Source: Paenibacillus sp. 19GGS1-52
GTDB taxonomy: Bacteria > Bacillota > Bacilli > Paenibacillales > Paenibacillaceae
DNA: 64,000 bases
Assembly (NCBI RefSeq): GCF_022369515.1
Contig: NZ_CP059724.1
Location: 2,418,001-2,482,000 of the forward strand
Reading direction: 5' to 3'
Both the position numbers and the translations under genes were made by a program. How positions within the stretch are numbered: the first letter of the stretch is position 1; each line of letters opens with the position of its first letter. This document shows positions 1 to 8,270 of this stretch, piece after piece. The notes under the pieces were generated by a model that had not been told where the DNA came from, searched no databases, and saw only the letters and a list, made by a program, of their open reading frames with translations.

Positions 1-480
1 TCCGGAGTAGAAGAATGTCTGAAATGGTTTGTGCTGTATCATATGATTTATAATCATACCGAATTTGACGAGCCATATGATGGGATACTATATGCCGTAG
101 CGATTTCGCTAGGCTTCGCAACAATAGAGAATGTAATGTACGCTTGGTATAGTCATGCCTCCGTAGCCTCCATGTTTATGAGGGCACTGCTTCCTGTTTC
201 AGGACATGCCATGTTTGGAGTAATTATGGGCTATCATATGGGGAGAGCCAAATTTTCCAAGGGAGCCAAGACGAAGGGAATTTTGCTGATCTCATTACTG
301 TTGCCCTTAATGTGGCATGGGATATACGACTTTATTCTGAGTACAACAGCCAATTACTGGATCTGGTTTATTGTACCTTTAATGGCCTTTTTGTGGTACG
401 GAGGCATGGGTAAAGTGGCACGCGCGAATAGCCGTTCTCCTTTCCGCTTCCTGAAGCGTGAGGAAGAGGTTAAGCTATAA
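1..480 (+). CDS. prsW: PrsW-family intramembrane protease, 3' part
   Basis: The frame is open from the first base, so the N-terminus lies outside the window; the visible part encodes about 159 residues. It begins with S-G-V-E-E-C-L-K-W, which fits the EExxK motif of PrsW glutamic-type intramembrane proteases. Further membrane segments follow, with conserved-looking E-N (ATIENVMYAW) and H (VSGHAMFG, MWHGIYD) positions. In B. subtilis PrsW performs site-1 cleavage of the anti-sigma factor RsiW; the substrate here is not known. It lies upstream of ypeB, in a spore/cell-envelope neighbourhood. The stop is TAA at 478-480. Confidence 0.88.
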   Translation, partial: SGVEECLKWFVLYHMIYNHTEFDEPYDGILYAVAISLGFATIENVMYAWYSHASVASMFMRALLPVSGHAMFGVIMGYHMGRAKFSKGAKTKGILLISLLLPLMWHGIYDFILSTTANYWIWFIVPLMAFLWYGGMGKVARANSRSPFRFLKREEEVKL

Positions 481-556
481 TAAAGATGGACACACTTATT
501 TCTGAAGGGTAGTTCCGTAAGCGAGGAATTCCAGGGAGGAGCGAGGTGTCTTTTTT

Positions 557-703
557 TTGCGTGTTAAAGTACGTATTGTTTGCAAGCAGTGCGGTGAGAG
601 CTACATATTAAGAGGCAGTAAGGAGCAAGGGATCATTGAAACAGGTTTTAAACAATGTTTGTGCAGCAATAACACCGGTTTCGAGATTGAAGAGCGGGTA
701 TGA
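557..703 (+). CDS. Small zinc-ribbon-like protein (48 aa)
   Basis: A short gene starting at TTG with GAGGTG eight bases upstream (543-548). It encodes 48 residues with a C-x2-C pair (VCKQCGE) near the N-terminus and a C-x-C pair (KQCLCSN) near residue 34-36, a likely metal-binding knuckle. It sits alone between prsW and ypeB. I do not know its function. Good SD placement, basic/cysteine composition and compact fit between neighbours favour a real gene; comparison with other Paenibacillus genomes was not possible here. Confidence 0.6.
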   Translation: MRVKVRIVCKQCGESYILRGSKEQGIIETGFKQCLCSNNTGFEIEERV

Positions 704-781
704 TTGCAAATGGGTGTATAAGACTTCACAGTTATTGTCAAACTAACGGCAATCAGCTACCGAAAGGAGTCTTGTACCCCT

Positions 782-2140
782 ATGTACAAAAGATTAAGTG
801 CTGTAATGTTTCCGCTCACTGCGTTGCTGCTGTTGGGAGCGCTAGTATGGGGATATCAGGAGAATCAGGAGAAAAATTCAATTCTAATTAAGGCGGAGAA
901 CCAATACCAGCGTGCCTTTCATGATCTTTCCTATCACGTGGAACGACTTCATGGAGAACTTGGTAACACGTTGGCTGTTAACACTACCTCAAACGGGATG
1001 CACCGGAAGGGTCTAGTCAATGTGTGGCGGTTGACCAGTGAGGCACAGAATGAGATTAATCAACTGCCACTCACCCTGCTGCCATTTAGTAAGACGGAAG
1101 AATTTCTCTCCAAAATCTCAAACTTTTCCTACAAAGCAGCGGTCCGCGATTTTACCAAGAAACCGCTCACTGAAGCCGAATTGGGGAATTTGAAAGCACT
1201 GTATACGAATTCAGGAGAAATTTCCAAGGATCTGCAAGAAGTACAGAACAAAGTCATCAGCAATCGGTTGCGTTGGATGGATGTCGAAACGGCTCTAGCG
1301 ACGGAAAACAAAGCGGAGGACAATACGATTATTGATGGCTTCAAGACAGTCGATAAACGAGTGTCAGCATACCCAGAGCTAGATTGGGGACCTTCTGTAG
1401 CCAGTATCTATGATAAGCGTTCAGTCAAAAAGCTGGGGGGCACTCCGGTAACCGCGGAAGACATCAAACGCAAGGCAATTAAATTTGCCGGTTTAGGTTC
1501 CAATGCCAAAGTAGATGTTAAGGAGAATGGAAAAGGCACAGAATGGACCTCTTTTACAGCTACAGTCAAAGCTTCGAATAATAAGAAGTCAATCAGTATG
1601 GATTTTACAACTAAAGGCGGATTGCTGATTTCTTACAACGATAATCGTGAAGTGGGTCCAGCCAAAATATCCATGAAAAATGCTGTCAGCAAATCAGAAC
1701 AGTTTCTAAAGCAAAAGGGCTTTCCAAACATGACAGCAGTGAGTGCTGACCGATACGACAATATGGGCAATTTAACCTTCGTTACAAGCCATGATGGTGT
1801 ATTGATCTATCCGGAGAAATTGACGGTTCGCGTGGGGTTGGATACCGGTGAGGCTACCGGATTTCAAGCCAGTGATTATGTTAATGAGCATCAGGTGAAG
1901 AGGATCATTCCTAAGCCGAAACTTTCCCTGGCAGAAGCCAGGAAAATGCTGAATCCAGATTTCAAGGAGTTATATAACCGGCTGGCCTGGATTGAGAATG
2001 AAGATTCTGTCGAGCTGCTGACCTATGAGTTTGGCGGCAAAATCAATGGATCGCAGTATCGGATTTATCTAAATTCAGCCGATGGAAACGAAGAATCCGT
2101 AGAAGAAATCAGAACTTCATCAGGGGCTCAGGATAAATAA
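782..2140 (+). CDS. ypeB: Germination protein YpeB
   Basis: 452 residues with an N-terminal membrane anchor (about residues 7-24) and an extracytoplasmic region with PepSY-like repeats in the C-terminal half. The sequence resembles YpeB, which in spores is needed for localisation and stability of the cortex-lytic enzyme SleB. The start ATG follows AAGGAG by about 12 bases. In B. subtilis sleB lies directly upstream of ypeB; here prsW and a tiny zinc-ribbon gene occupy that place and no sleB is visible, so SleB must be elsewhere or upstream of the window. A terminator follows at 2175-2213. Confidence 0.9.
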   Translation: MYKRLSAVMFPLTALLLLGALVWGYQENQEKNSILIKAENQYQRAFHDLSYHVERLHGELGNTLAVNTTSNGMHRKGLVNVWRLTSEAQNEINQLPLTLLPFSKTEEFLSKISNFSYKAAVRDFTKKPLTEAELGNLKALYTNSGEISKDLQEVQNKVISNRLRWMDVETALATENKAEDNTIIDGFKTVDKRVSAYPELDWGPSVASIYDKRSVKKLGGTPVTAEDIKRKAIKFAGLGSNAKVDVKENGKGTEWTSFTATVKASNNKKSISMDFTTKGGLLISYNDNREVGPAKISMKNAVSKSEQFLKQKGFPNMTAVSADRYDNMGNLTFVTSHDGVLIYPEKLTVRVGLDTGEATGFQASDYVNEHQVKRIIPKPKLSLAEARKMLNPDFKELYNRLAWIENEDSVELLTYEFGGKINGSQYRIYLNSADGNEESVEEIRTSSGAQDK

Positions 2141-2174
2141 AATCTCAAACTTCAGTTGAGGTTTTCAGAATAGT

Positions 2175-2213
2175 GCAGGGCACATCCGCTAAACCGGCTG
2201 CTGCCCTTTTTTG
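2175..2213 (+). terminator. Intrinsic terminator after ypeB
   Basis: AGGGCA (2177-2182) pairs with TGCCCT (2202-2207) around a small inner CCG/CGG pairing, followed by a T run. Confidence 0.7.
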
Positions 2214-2310
2214 TTGTTTGAGCAACTAATAATATTTCTCACCCGGGTTATAAACCGCCATGCTATAATCATCATTAGACATATTACTAACTCATGTGGC
2301 GGTGACACGT

Positions 2311-2964
2311 TTGTATCCGAAAATCAACGATTATTTATACATTCAGGTAGCTTCCAGTGATGCTGCTGAAGCTGAAATTGAATATAAATCGAGAATTGCA
2401 GAGACGGAAGATGAAGCATTCCTGATCGAAATTCCGATGCAGGAGGGCAATGGGCGGCTTAAAAAGCTGTTTATAGGGGACGAGCTTTCCATTTATTTTA
2501 TTACAGAGGGTGGAGTTAAAAATTTTTTTAATACGCATGTAGTTGGGTTTAGAGAAGATGTAATCCGTATGGTCAAGGTGCGAAAGCCAAATGAGGATTC
2601 TATTTTCAAGATCCAGAGACGAAGCTTCTTTCGTGTAAGTGCTGAGCTTGAGCTTGCGGTGAAGGATCACAACGGCAGCCGTTTTCTAGTGCGAACAGAT
2701 GATATAGGAGGTGGGGGAACCTCATTTCTCAGCGATACCAAAGTGAAGCTAGACCTAGGCGGTAAACTGTTCTGCTGGCTGCTGGTGACCTATCGGAACG
2801 GAAGTTTAGAGCATGTGTATTTTGAAGGTGAAATTGTCCGGATCAAGAAATTGGAGAATGGGCGAAATTTGGCGATGCTGAAATTTGCTGCTATTTCGGA
2901 TACAGAACGCCAAAAAATTATCCGCTATTGCTTCGAGCGACAGTTCGATTTTCGCAACCGGTAA
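2311..2964 (+). CDS. ypfA: PilZ-domain flagellar brake protein (YcgR/YpfA-like)
   Basis: About 217 residues. The N-terminal half resembles the YcgR-N beta-barrel and the C-terminal half a PilZ domain, with an R-x3-R c-di-GMP binding box (RRSFFRV) and a D-x-G-G-x-G segment (DIGGGG) where D/N-x-S-x-x-G is usual; a Gly replaces the Ser. Such proteins bind c-di-GMP and slow flagellar rotation. In-frame GTG codons at 2296 and 2302 are possible, but TTG at 2311 is preferred because GGCGGTG lies six bases upstream and the family starts near this LYPKIN segment. Located as in B. subtilis between ypeB and cmk. Confidence 0.82.
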   Translation: MYPKINDYLYIQVASSDAAEAEIEYKSRIAETEDEAFLIEIPMQEGNGRLKKLFIGDELSIYFITEGGVKNFFNTHVVGFREDVIRMVKVRKPNEDSIFKIQRRSFFRVSAELELAVKDHNGSRFLVRTDDIGGGGTSFLSDTKVKLDLGGKLFCWLLVTYRNGSLEHVYFEGEIVRIKKLENGRNLAMLKFAAISDTERQKIIRYCFERQFDFRNR

Positions 2965-2997
2965 TGTTTTTTTGCATATCTTACAGTCTATGCGATT

Positions 2998-3026
2998 TTG
3001 CACTGACGTACAAACTGTGGTATAAT
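2998..3026 (+). promoter_or_regulatory. Sigma-A promoter ahead of the cmk leader
   Basis: TTGCAC (2998-3003), 17-bp spacer, TATAAT (3021-3026) with an extended -10 TG at 3018. Predicted start about 3033, only a few bases before a terminator-type hairpin. Confidence 0.7.
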
Positions 3027-3036
3027 TTTATAAGTC

Positions 3037-3057
3037 GCAGGCAATGCCTGCTTTTTT
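3037..3057 (+). terminator. Intrinsic terminator after ypfA
   Basis: GCAGGC (3037-3042), AAT loop, GCCTGC (3046-3051), then six T. It overlaps the expected start of the downstream transcript, so it probably ends ypfA transcription. Confidence 0.7.
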
Positions 3058-3063
3058 CTTGAT

Positions 3064-3190
3064 AATATTAGTAAGCATAACAAACTTGAGTGTGCCTCCT
3101 GATATTGCATGAACAAACTACCGCATTTATGCGGTCAGACTCCCTTGAGATACGTCGATAGGCGTTTTTCTTAAAATATTAGTAAGTATA
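3064..3190 (+). repeat. Leader segment bounded by 16-nt direct repeats
   Basis: AATATTAGTAAGCATA at 3064-3079 recurs with one change at 3175-3190. Between them is a hairpin, ACCGCA (3120-3125) with TGCGGT (3130-3135), and a segment ending in GGCGTTTTTC. No ORF with a ribosome site is apparent. This is part of the roughly 340-bp gene-free stretch between ypfA and cmk. Confidence 0.4.
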
Positions 3191-3275
3191 CATGTTTCGC
3201 CATACTTTGCTAATATTTTCACGAGAAATGGACGCCGTCCTTATAAAAGGACGAGTTAAGCCGTTTCTTCTTTAT
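3187..3275 (+). repeat. Intergenic repeat copy E, two-stem RNA-like element upstream of cmk
   Basis: Begins with TATACATGTTTCGC, like the other copies in this window. It then forms an outer stem GAAATGG (3224-3230)/CCGTTTC (3261-3267) and an inner hairpin CGTCC (3236-3240)/GGACG (3249-3253). The same architecture is found at 11315-11355, where the outer stem reads GAAACGG; the C-to-T change keeps pairing as G-U. It ends about 13 bases before the cmk Shine-Dalgarno, so it lies in the cmk 5' leader. Confidence 0.6.
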
Positions 3276-3303
3276 GAAAGAGTGTTTGAGGAGGAATGCC
3301 CCG

Positions 3304-4014
3304 TTGGATAGGCAGGGTACACATACTTACGACAAAATTAACGTCGCCATCGACGGACCTGCCGGGGCAGGCAAGAGCACTGTAGCCCGATTGGTAGCAC
3401 AGAAGTTGTCTTATATTTATGTCGATACGGGAGCTATGTACCGGGCTATAACCTGGTATATGATCCGTGAGGACATAGCACCGGAAAATCATGATATAGT
3501 GGACCAAATGGTACGCGATATGGTGATTGAGTTAATTCCGGAGAAAGATGTGCAGAAGGTGCTAATTAATGGGGAAGACGTAACCCCGCATATTCGCAGC
3601 CATAAGGTCAGCGGTCTAGTATCGCAGTATTCGAAGATCGAGGGTGTAAGATCCAGACTTAGTCATTTGCAACGCCAGATGGCGCTACGCAAAGGCGTTG
3701 TAATGGACGGCCGCGATATCGGTACGACCGTGCTGCCGGATGCCGAAGTGAAGATATTCATGACGGCAAGCGTGGAGGAGCGGGCTCTCCGCCGTTTTAA
3801 CGAAATGAGTGATGCGGAACAAGTGACGCTGCAGCAGCTTGAACAAGATATTGCTCGGCGGGACCGTCTTGATGAAGGACGGGAGATTTCACCGTTGCGC
3901 CGTGCAGAGGATGCCATCCTTCTTGACACGACATTAATGGATATCGATCAAGTTGTAGAAGCCATTGTATCCCAATGTAGATCTCATGTTGACGGGGAGA
4001 GAAATCATTTATGA
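3304..4014 (+). CDS. cmk: Cytidylate kinase
   Basis: 236 residues. Phosphorylates CMP and dCMP using ATP. The P-loop G-P-A-G-A-G-K-S lies at residues 18-25, followed by the conserved D-T-G-A-M-Y-R nucleotide-binding segment and D-G-R-D-I-G-T. TTG at 3304 is chosen because GAGGAGG (3288-3294) ends nine bases before it; an upstream in-frame ATG at 3274 lies before that SD and would add ten residues not expected in the family. The stop overlaps the plsC start (ATGA), so the two are translationally coupled. Confidence 0.93.
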   Translation: MDRQGTHTYDKINVAIDGPAGAGKSTVARLVAQKLSYIYVDTGAMYRAITWYMIREDIAPENHDIVDQMVRDMVIELIPEKDVQKVLINGEDVTPHIRSHKVSGLVSQYSKIEGVRSRLSHLQRQMALRKGVVMDGRDIGTTVLPDAEVKIFMTASVEERALRRFNEMSDAEQVTLQQLEQDIARRDRLDEGREISPLRRAEDAILLDTTLMDIDQVVEAIVSQCRSHVDGERNHL

Positions 4015-4598
4015 TTTATGTAATTTGCCGAGGATTGCTGCGCTTGATTTATGCTATTATCTTCCCTCTTAAGATCGTGGGGAAAGAGAATATGCCCAAA
4101 GAAGGCGGAGTATTGCTCTGCGCCAACCACATCAGCCTGCTTGATCCCATTACTATTGGAATTAAGCTGGATCGTCAGGTGAAGTATATGGCCAAAGCGG
4201 AACTTTTTAAGATTCCTGTGCTTGGCTGGATCATCAAGAAGGTGGGAGCTTTTCCTGTAAAGCGTGGTGGCGTAAGCAAGGAATCCATTAAAACGGCCCT
4301 TAAAACACTTCGTGGCGGTAATGTCATGGGCATCTTTCCGGAAGGAACACGTAATTCTGATGCTGGCGTTGCCAAGAAGGGCGCAGCAAGTTTTGCCCTG
4401 CGAAGTGGTGCAGCTGTAGTGCCTGCTGCTATTGTGGGTCATTATAAGCTCTTTCGTCGAATGACTGTAATTTATGGGGCTCCCATTGATCTCAGTTCAT
4501 TCGACGGAGCGGGAAGCGACTCTCTGGAGGCTGTAACCGATGTGATTATGGGACGCATCCACGAGATGGTAAAGACCGGCAAGCCGAGTGCTAATTAA
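4011..4598 (+). CDS. plsC: 1-acyl-sn-glycerol-3-phosphate acyltransferase
   Basis: 195 residues with a hydrophobic N-terminus and the acyltransferase motif H-x4-D (NHISLLD, H40 and D45) plus the F-P-E-G-T-R motif near residue 107. It transfers an acyl chain to lysophosphatidic acid to give phosphatidic acid at the membrane. It overlaps cmk by four bases. Together with plsY and gpsA downstream it supplies phospholipid synthesis. Confidence 0.92.
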   Translation: MIYVICRGLLRLIYAIIFPLKIVGKENMPKEGGVLLCANHISLLDPITIGIKLDRQVKYMAKAELFKIPVLGWIIKKVGAFPVKRGGVSKESIKTALKTLRGGNVMGIFPEGTRNSDAGVAKKGAASFALRSGAAVVPAAIVGHYKLFRRMTVIYGAPIDLSSFDGAGSDSLEAVTDVIMGRIHEMVKTGKPSAN

Positions 4599-4638
4599 GG
4601 TTTGAACGTAAACGCAAATGCTACTGTGACTTTGAACT

Positions 4639-4664
4639 AAATAACGGCATAGCCGCTATTTTTT
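4639..4664 (+). terminator. Intrinsic terminator after plsC
   Basis: AATAACGGC and GCCGCTATT form a stem with one mismatch around ATA-type loop bases, followed by T residues. Confidence 0.6.
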
Positions 4665-4775
4665 GGAACATACTATCTTATGGTTTAAGTGGTATTCTAA
4701 AAAGTGATGAATGTTTTGAACTCTGCTCTACGCGGGTTTAAATAAATGGGGTTTTGAATCGAGGAGGGTAATCAC

Positions 4776-6125
4776 ATGTCTGAAGAAATTAGAAATCAGG
4801 AAGCTGCGGATAACGTTGAAAATAACGAAACCGTAGAAGCGACGGAAACTGTGGAATCCGCTGTGACAGAAGAAAGCAACGGAGCTGTAGAAGAAGTTGT
4901 TGCAGGTAACGAAGAAGAGATTACTAATCAAGAGGACTTGGAAATCATGACTCTGAAAAAAGGCGATACCGTGAAAGGAATAATCGTCAAAATCGAAGAT
5001 AACCAAGCTTACGTAAGCATTGGATATAAATACGACGGCGTAATTCCGATTCGCGAATTGTCTTCCGTTCAATTGGACAATGCTGCTGCAGCGGTAGAAG
5101 TTGGACAAGAAGTAGAATGTAAAGTGGTTAGCATCAACGACAATAAGGAAAGCCTTGTACTTTCCAAACGTGCTGTTGACAGCGAAAAATCATGGGAAGA
5201 CCTTGAGAAGTATTTTGCTTCCCAAGAAGCTTTCGAAGTTACTGTGGCTGACGTTGTTAAAGGCGGCCTCGTAGCTGATGTTGGCGCGCGCGGATTTATT
5301 CCCGCTTCCATGGTTGAACGTCACTTTGTAGAAGATTTCAGCGATTACAAAGGCCGTACATTGCGTGTTAAGGTGAAAGAACTCGACCGTGAGAACAGTA
5401 AAGTAATTCTTTCTGCTAAAGAAGTACTTGAAGAGGAGTTCGAAGCCAACAAGCTGAAGATTATGGCTGAATTAACTGAAGGCCAAATCATTGAAGGTAC
5501 TGTACAACGTCTAACCCAATTCGGCGCATTTGTTGATGTTGGCGGAGTTGATGGTCTAGTGCATGTATCTGAAATTGCTTGGAACCACGTTGAGAAACCT
5601 TCTGATGTTGTATCCGAAGGCGATGTAGTACGCGTCAAAGTACTTAAGGTAGATCCTGAAAAGGGAAAAATCAGCCTTAGTATCAAAGCTGCTGCTCCTG
5701 GTCCTTGGGATTCGGCTGCTGGCCAAATCAACATCGGCGATGTAGTAACAGGTGAAGTTAAACGTCTTGTGAACTTCGGAGCGTTCGTAGAACTGCTTCC
5801 TGGCGTAGAAGGTCTGGTTCATATTTCCCAAATCTCCCACAAGCACATCGGCACTCCACATGAAGTGTTGAAAGAAGGACAAGAAGTACAAGTGAAAGTC
5901 TTGGACTTCAATCCATCTGAAAAACGCGTTAGCCTGAGCATCAAAGAAACTGAAGAAGCTCCAGCTCCTTCAGCTAGACCTGAACGCAGCAACAACAGCA
6001 GCAGAGACAGAGGACCTAAAGAAGTCCTTAACAATCCGAATGTTTCGCTTAGCAACGAAGGCCTTAGCTTTACACTTGCTGAACGTTTCGGAGATAAGCT
6101 CGATAAATTTAAGGGTAACAACTAA
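4776..6125 (+). CDS. rpsA: 30S ribosomal protein S1 homologue (YpfD-like)
   Basis: 449 residues. The first ~50 are strongly acidic and low-complexity. Four S1 RNA-binding repeats follow (roughly residues 60-130, 147-215, 229-300 and 316-390); repeats 3 and 4 have the typical FGAFV(D/E) and GLVH(V/I)S signatures. The tail is Ser/Asn/Arg rich. Firmicute S1 homologues have four repeats rather than six and their role in translation initiation is less certain than in E. coli. SD GAGGAGGG precedes the ATG. Confidence 0.92.
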   Translation: MSEEIRNQEAADNVENNETVEATETVESAVTEESNGAVEEVVAGNEEEITNQEDLEIMTLKKGDTVKGIIVKIEDNQAYVSIGYKYDGVIPIRELSSVQLDNAAAAVEVGQEVECKVVSINDNKESLVLSKRAVDSEKSWEDLEKYFASQEAFEVTVADVVKGGLVADVGARGFIPASMVERHFVEDFSDYKGRTLRVKVKELDRENSKVILSAKEVLEEEFEANKLKIMAELTEGQIIEGTVQRLTQFGAFVDVGGVDGLVHVSEIAWNHVEKPSDVVSEGDVVRVKVLKVDPEKGKISLSIKAAAPGPWDSAAGQINIGDVVTGEVKRLVNFGAFVELLPGVEGLVHISQISHKHIGTPHEVLKEGQEVQVKVLDFNPSEKRVSLSIKETEEAPAPSARPERSNNSSRDRGPKEVLNNPNVSLSNEGLSFTLAERFGDKLDKFKGNN

Positions 6126-6150
6126 TCCCTTAAAGCATACCGGGTAAAGT

Positions 6151-6193
6151 AATCGGCGAACCCTCGATACGGGGGTTCGCCGATTGTGTTTTT
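6151..6193 (+). terminator. Intrinsic terminator after rpsA
   Basis: A 13-bp perfect stem, AATCGGCGAACCC (6151-6163) with GGGTTCGCCGATT (6173-6185), then GTGTTTTT. Confidence 0.85.
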
Positions 6194-6311
6194 ACAGTAT
6201 GAATAAAGTATAGGTTTCATTTATCTGCTTATAATGGCTAATTATATGCGTTAGCCAATTATATTGTTTTTTGCTATGATGATTAACGTAAGGAAGACAG
6301 GAGGAATGGAT

Positions 6312-7640
6312 ATGGCAAGACCCGTTGTGGCAATTGTTGGGAGGCCTAACGTCGGAAAATCGACTATTTTCAATCGGCTAATCGGCGAAAGAATGGCCAT
6401 TGTAGAGGATAAGCCGGGAATTACACGTGACCGGATATATGGTATTTCAGACTGGAACGGCAAGTCTTTCAGTGTAATTGATACTGGAGGTATTGAAATT
6501 GACGGTGAAGACGCTATTCTTAAATCGATCCGAGCTCAGGCAGAATTGGCGATTGAAGAAGCAGATGTCATCGTATTTATGTGCGACGCGAAGAGTGGAC
6601 TGACGAATGCAGATGAAGAAGTGGCACAGATGCTGTTCCGTTCAGGTAAGCCGATCGTGCTTGCTATTAATAAAGTGGATAATATGAAACGTTCAGATGA
6701 TATTTATGAGTTCTACAGCCTTGGTTTTGGCGAACCATTTGGTATTTCCGGAAGCCATGGCACTGGACTTGGCGATATGCTGGATGCAGTTGTCGAGCGT
6801 CTGCCAGAGAAAGAGGATATTGAATATGATGATGATATTATTCGTGTGGCTTTAATCGGCCGTCCGAATGTAGGTAAATCGTCACTTGTGAACGCCATTT
6901 TGGGGGAAGAACGAGTAATCGTTAGTGAAATTGCTGGCACTACGCGCGATGCAATTGATACTCCTTTTGAACGGGATGGTCAACGTTATGTCCTTATCGA
7001 TACTGCGGGTATGCGCAAAAAAGGAAAAGTATATGAAAATGTTGAAAAATACAGTGTTATGCGGGCTATGCGGGCGATTGAACGCGCCGATGTAGTGCTA
7101 GTGCTTATTAATGGCGAAGAAGGCATTATCGACCAGGACAAGCATATTGCCGGTTACGCGCATGAGGCGGGCAAGGCGTCTATTTTTGTTGTTAATAAAT
7201 GGGATGCCATTCTTGAAAAAGATGATAAGACGATGCAGAATTTTGAAACTAAGATTCGTGATCACTTCTTGTTCATGAGTTACGCACCGATTGTCTTTTT
7301 GTCGGCTCTAACGAAACAACGCCTGCAAAAGCTGCTCCCGGTTGTACAGCACGTTTCTCAGCAGCATGCTCTGCGGATTACCACTCATTTGGTTAATGAC
7401 GTTGTGTCCGATGCAATCGCCATCAATCCTCCACCTACAGATAAGGGACGGCGCTTGCGTATTAACTATGTAACACAGGTTGCGACTAAACCACCAACCA
7501 TTGTGGTATTCGTTAACGATCCATCGCTGATGCATTTCTCCTATGAACGTTATTTGGAGAACAAAATCCGCGCAGCATTTAATTTTGAAGGAACGCCGAT
7601 CCGACTCTTTACGCGGCGTAAATCCGAAAACGAAAGTTAG
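6312..7640 (+). CDS. der: Ribosome biogenesis GTPase Der (EngA)
   Basis: 442 residues with two tandem Era-like GTPase domains, each with a P-loop G-R-P-N-V-G-K-S (residues 9-16 and about 184-191), D-T-G/D-T-A-G and N-K-x-D motifs, and a C-terminal KH-like domain. It acts in 50S subunit maturation. ATG 6312 is preferred because AGGAGG ends about seven bases upstream and the family begins [13 protein letters not shown] 6306 is an in-frame alternative. plsY follows closely. Confidence 0.95.
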   Translation: MARPVVAIVGRPNVGKSTIFNRLIGERMAIVEDKPGITRDRIYGISDWNGKSFSVIDTGGIEIDGEDAILKSIRAQAELAIEEADVIVFMCDAKSGLTNADEEVAQMLFRSGKPIVLAINKVDNMKRSDDIYEFYSLGFGEPFGISGSHGTGLGDMLDAVVERLPEKEDIEYDDDIIRVALIGRPNVGKSSLVNAILGEERVIVSEIAGTTRDAIDTPFERDGQRYVLIDTAGMRKKGKVYENVEKYSVMRAMRAIERADVVLVLINGEEGIIDQDKHIAGYAHEAGKASIFVVNKWDAILEKDDKTMQNFETKIRDHFLFMSYAPIVFLSALTKQRLQKLLPVVQHVSQQHALRITTHLVNDVVSDAIAINPPPTDKGRRLRINYVTQVATKPPTIVVFVNDPSLMHFSYERYLENKIRAAFNFEGTPIRLFTRRKSENES

Positions 7641-7652
7641 GGGAGAAGAAGT

Positions 7653-8270
7653 GTGGCGCTTGAACTTCTGGTTATCGTTGCAAGCTATTTGCTAGGCTCT
7701 ATCAGCTTCAGTGTGTTGTTTGCCAAGTTTCTGAAAGGAATTGATATCCGTCAGTACGGAAGCGGCAATGCAGGAGCTACCAATACACTGCGGGTTCTGG
7801 GAAAAGGACCCGCAATCATGGTGCTGGTTCTGGATGTATTGAAGGGAGTCGTGGCTATTTGGCTTGGAACGTGGGTCGGCGGCTGGGGAACATGGGTTGC
7901 CGCTTTATGCGGAATCGCCGCTATTATGGGTCATAATTGGCCGCTTTACTTTCATTTTCGCGGCGGTAAAGGCATCGCTACTACGATCGGCGTGTTGACC
8001 ACGCTATGCTTATGGCCTGCGCTGCTTGCTGGTGTCATCGCCATTCTGGCTATTTTCGTAACCCGTTATGTATCGCTAGGCTCGCTTATTTTTGTTGCGT
8101 TGACACCGATCTTCTTGCTAGTGATCGGTTTTACGCAGCCGGTACTCTGGACCAGCATCATTATCGCGGCTTTTGCCTTCTGGAGGCACCGGACTAACAT
8201 CATGAAGATCGTCGAGGGTCGTGAGAACAAGATTGGCTCCAAAGTTAAAGGGGGGAATCGCGTTGTCTGA
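7653..8270 (+). CDS. plsY: Acyl phosphate:glycerol-3-phosphate acyltransferase
   Basis: 205 residues, several membrane segments. Conserved motifs are visible: G-S-G-N-A-G-A-T-N near residue 38 and F-R-G-G-K-G near residue 105. It makes lysophosphatidic acid from acyl-phosphate and glycerol-3-phosphate. The start is GTG at 7653 after GGGGAGAAG. Its end overlaps the gpsA start by eight bases, linking it to the enzyme that supplies its substrate. Confidence 0.94.
   Translation: MALELLVIVASYLLGSISFSVLFAKFLKGIDIRQYGSGNAGATNTLRVLGKGPAIMVLVLDVLKGVVAIWLGTWVGGWGTWVAALCGIAAIMGHNWPLYFHFRGGKGIATTIGVLTTLCLWPALLAGVIAILAIFVTRYVSLGSLIFVALTPIFLLVIGFTQPVLWTSIIIAAFAFWRHRTNIMKIVEGRENKIGSKVKGGNRVV

Noticed and set aside
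700..891. Open frame overlapping the ypeB start
   Set aside because: Overlaps the well-supported YpeB N-terminus in another frame and has no SD.
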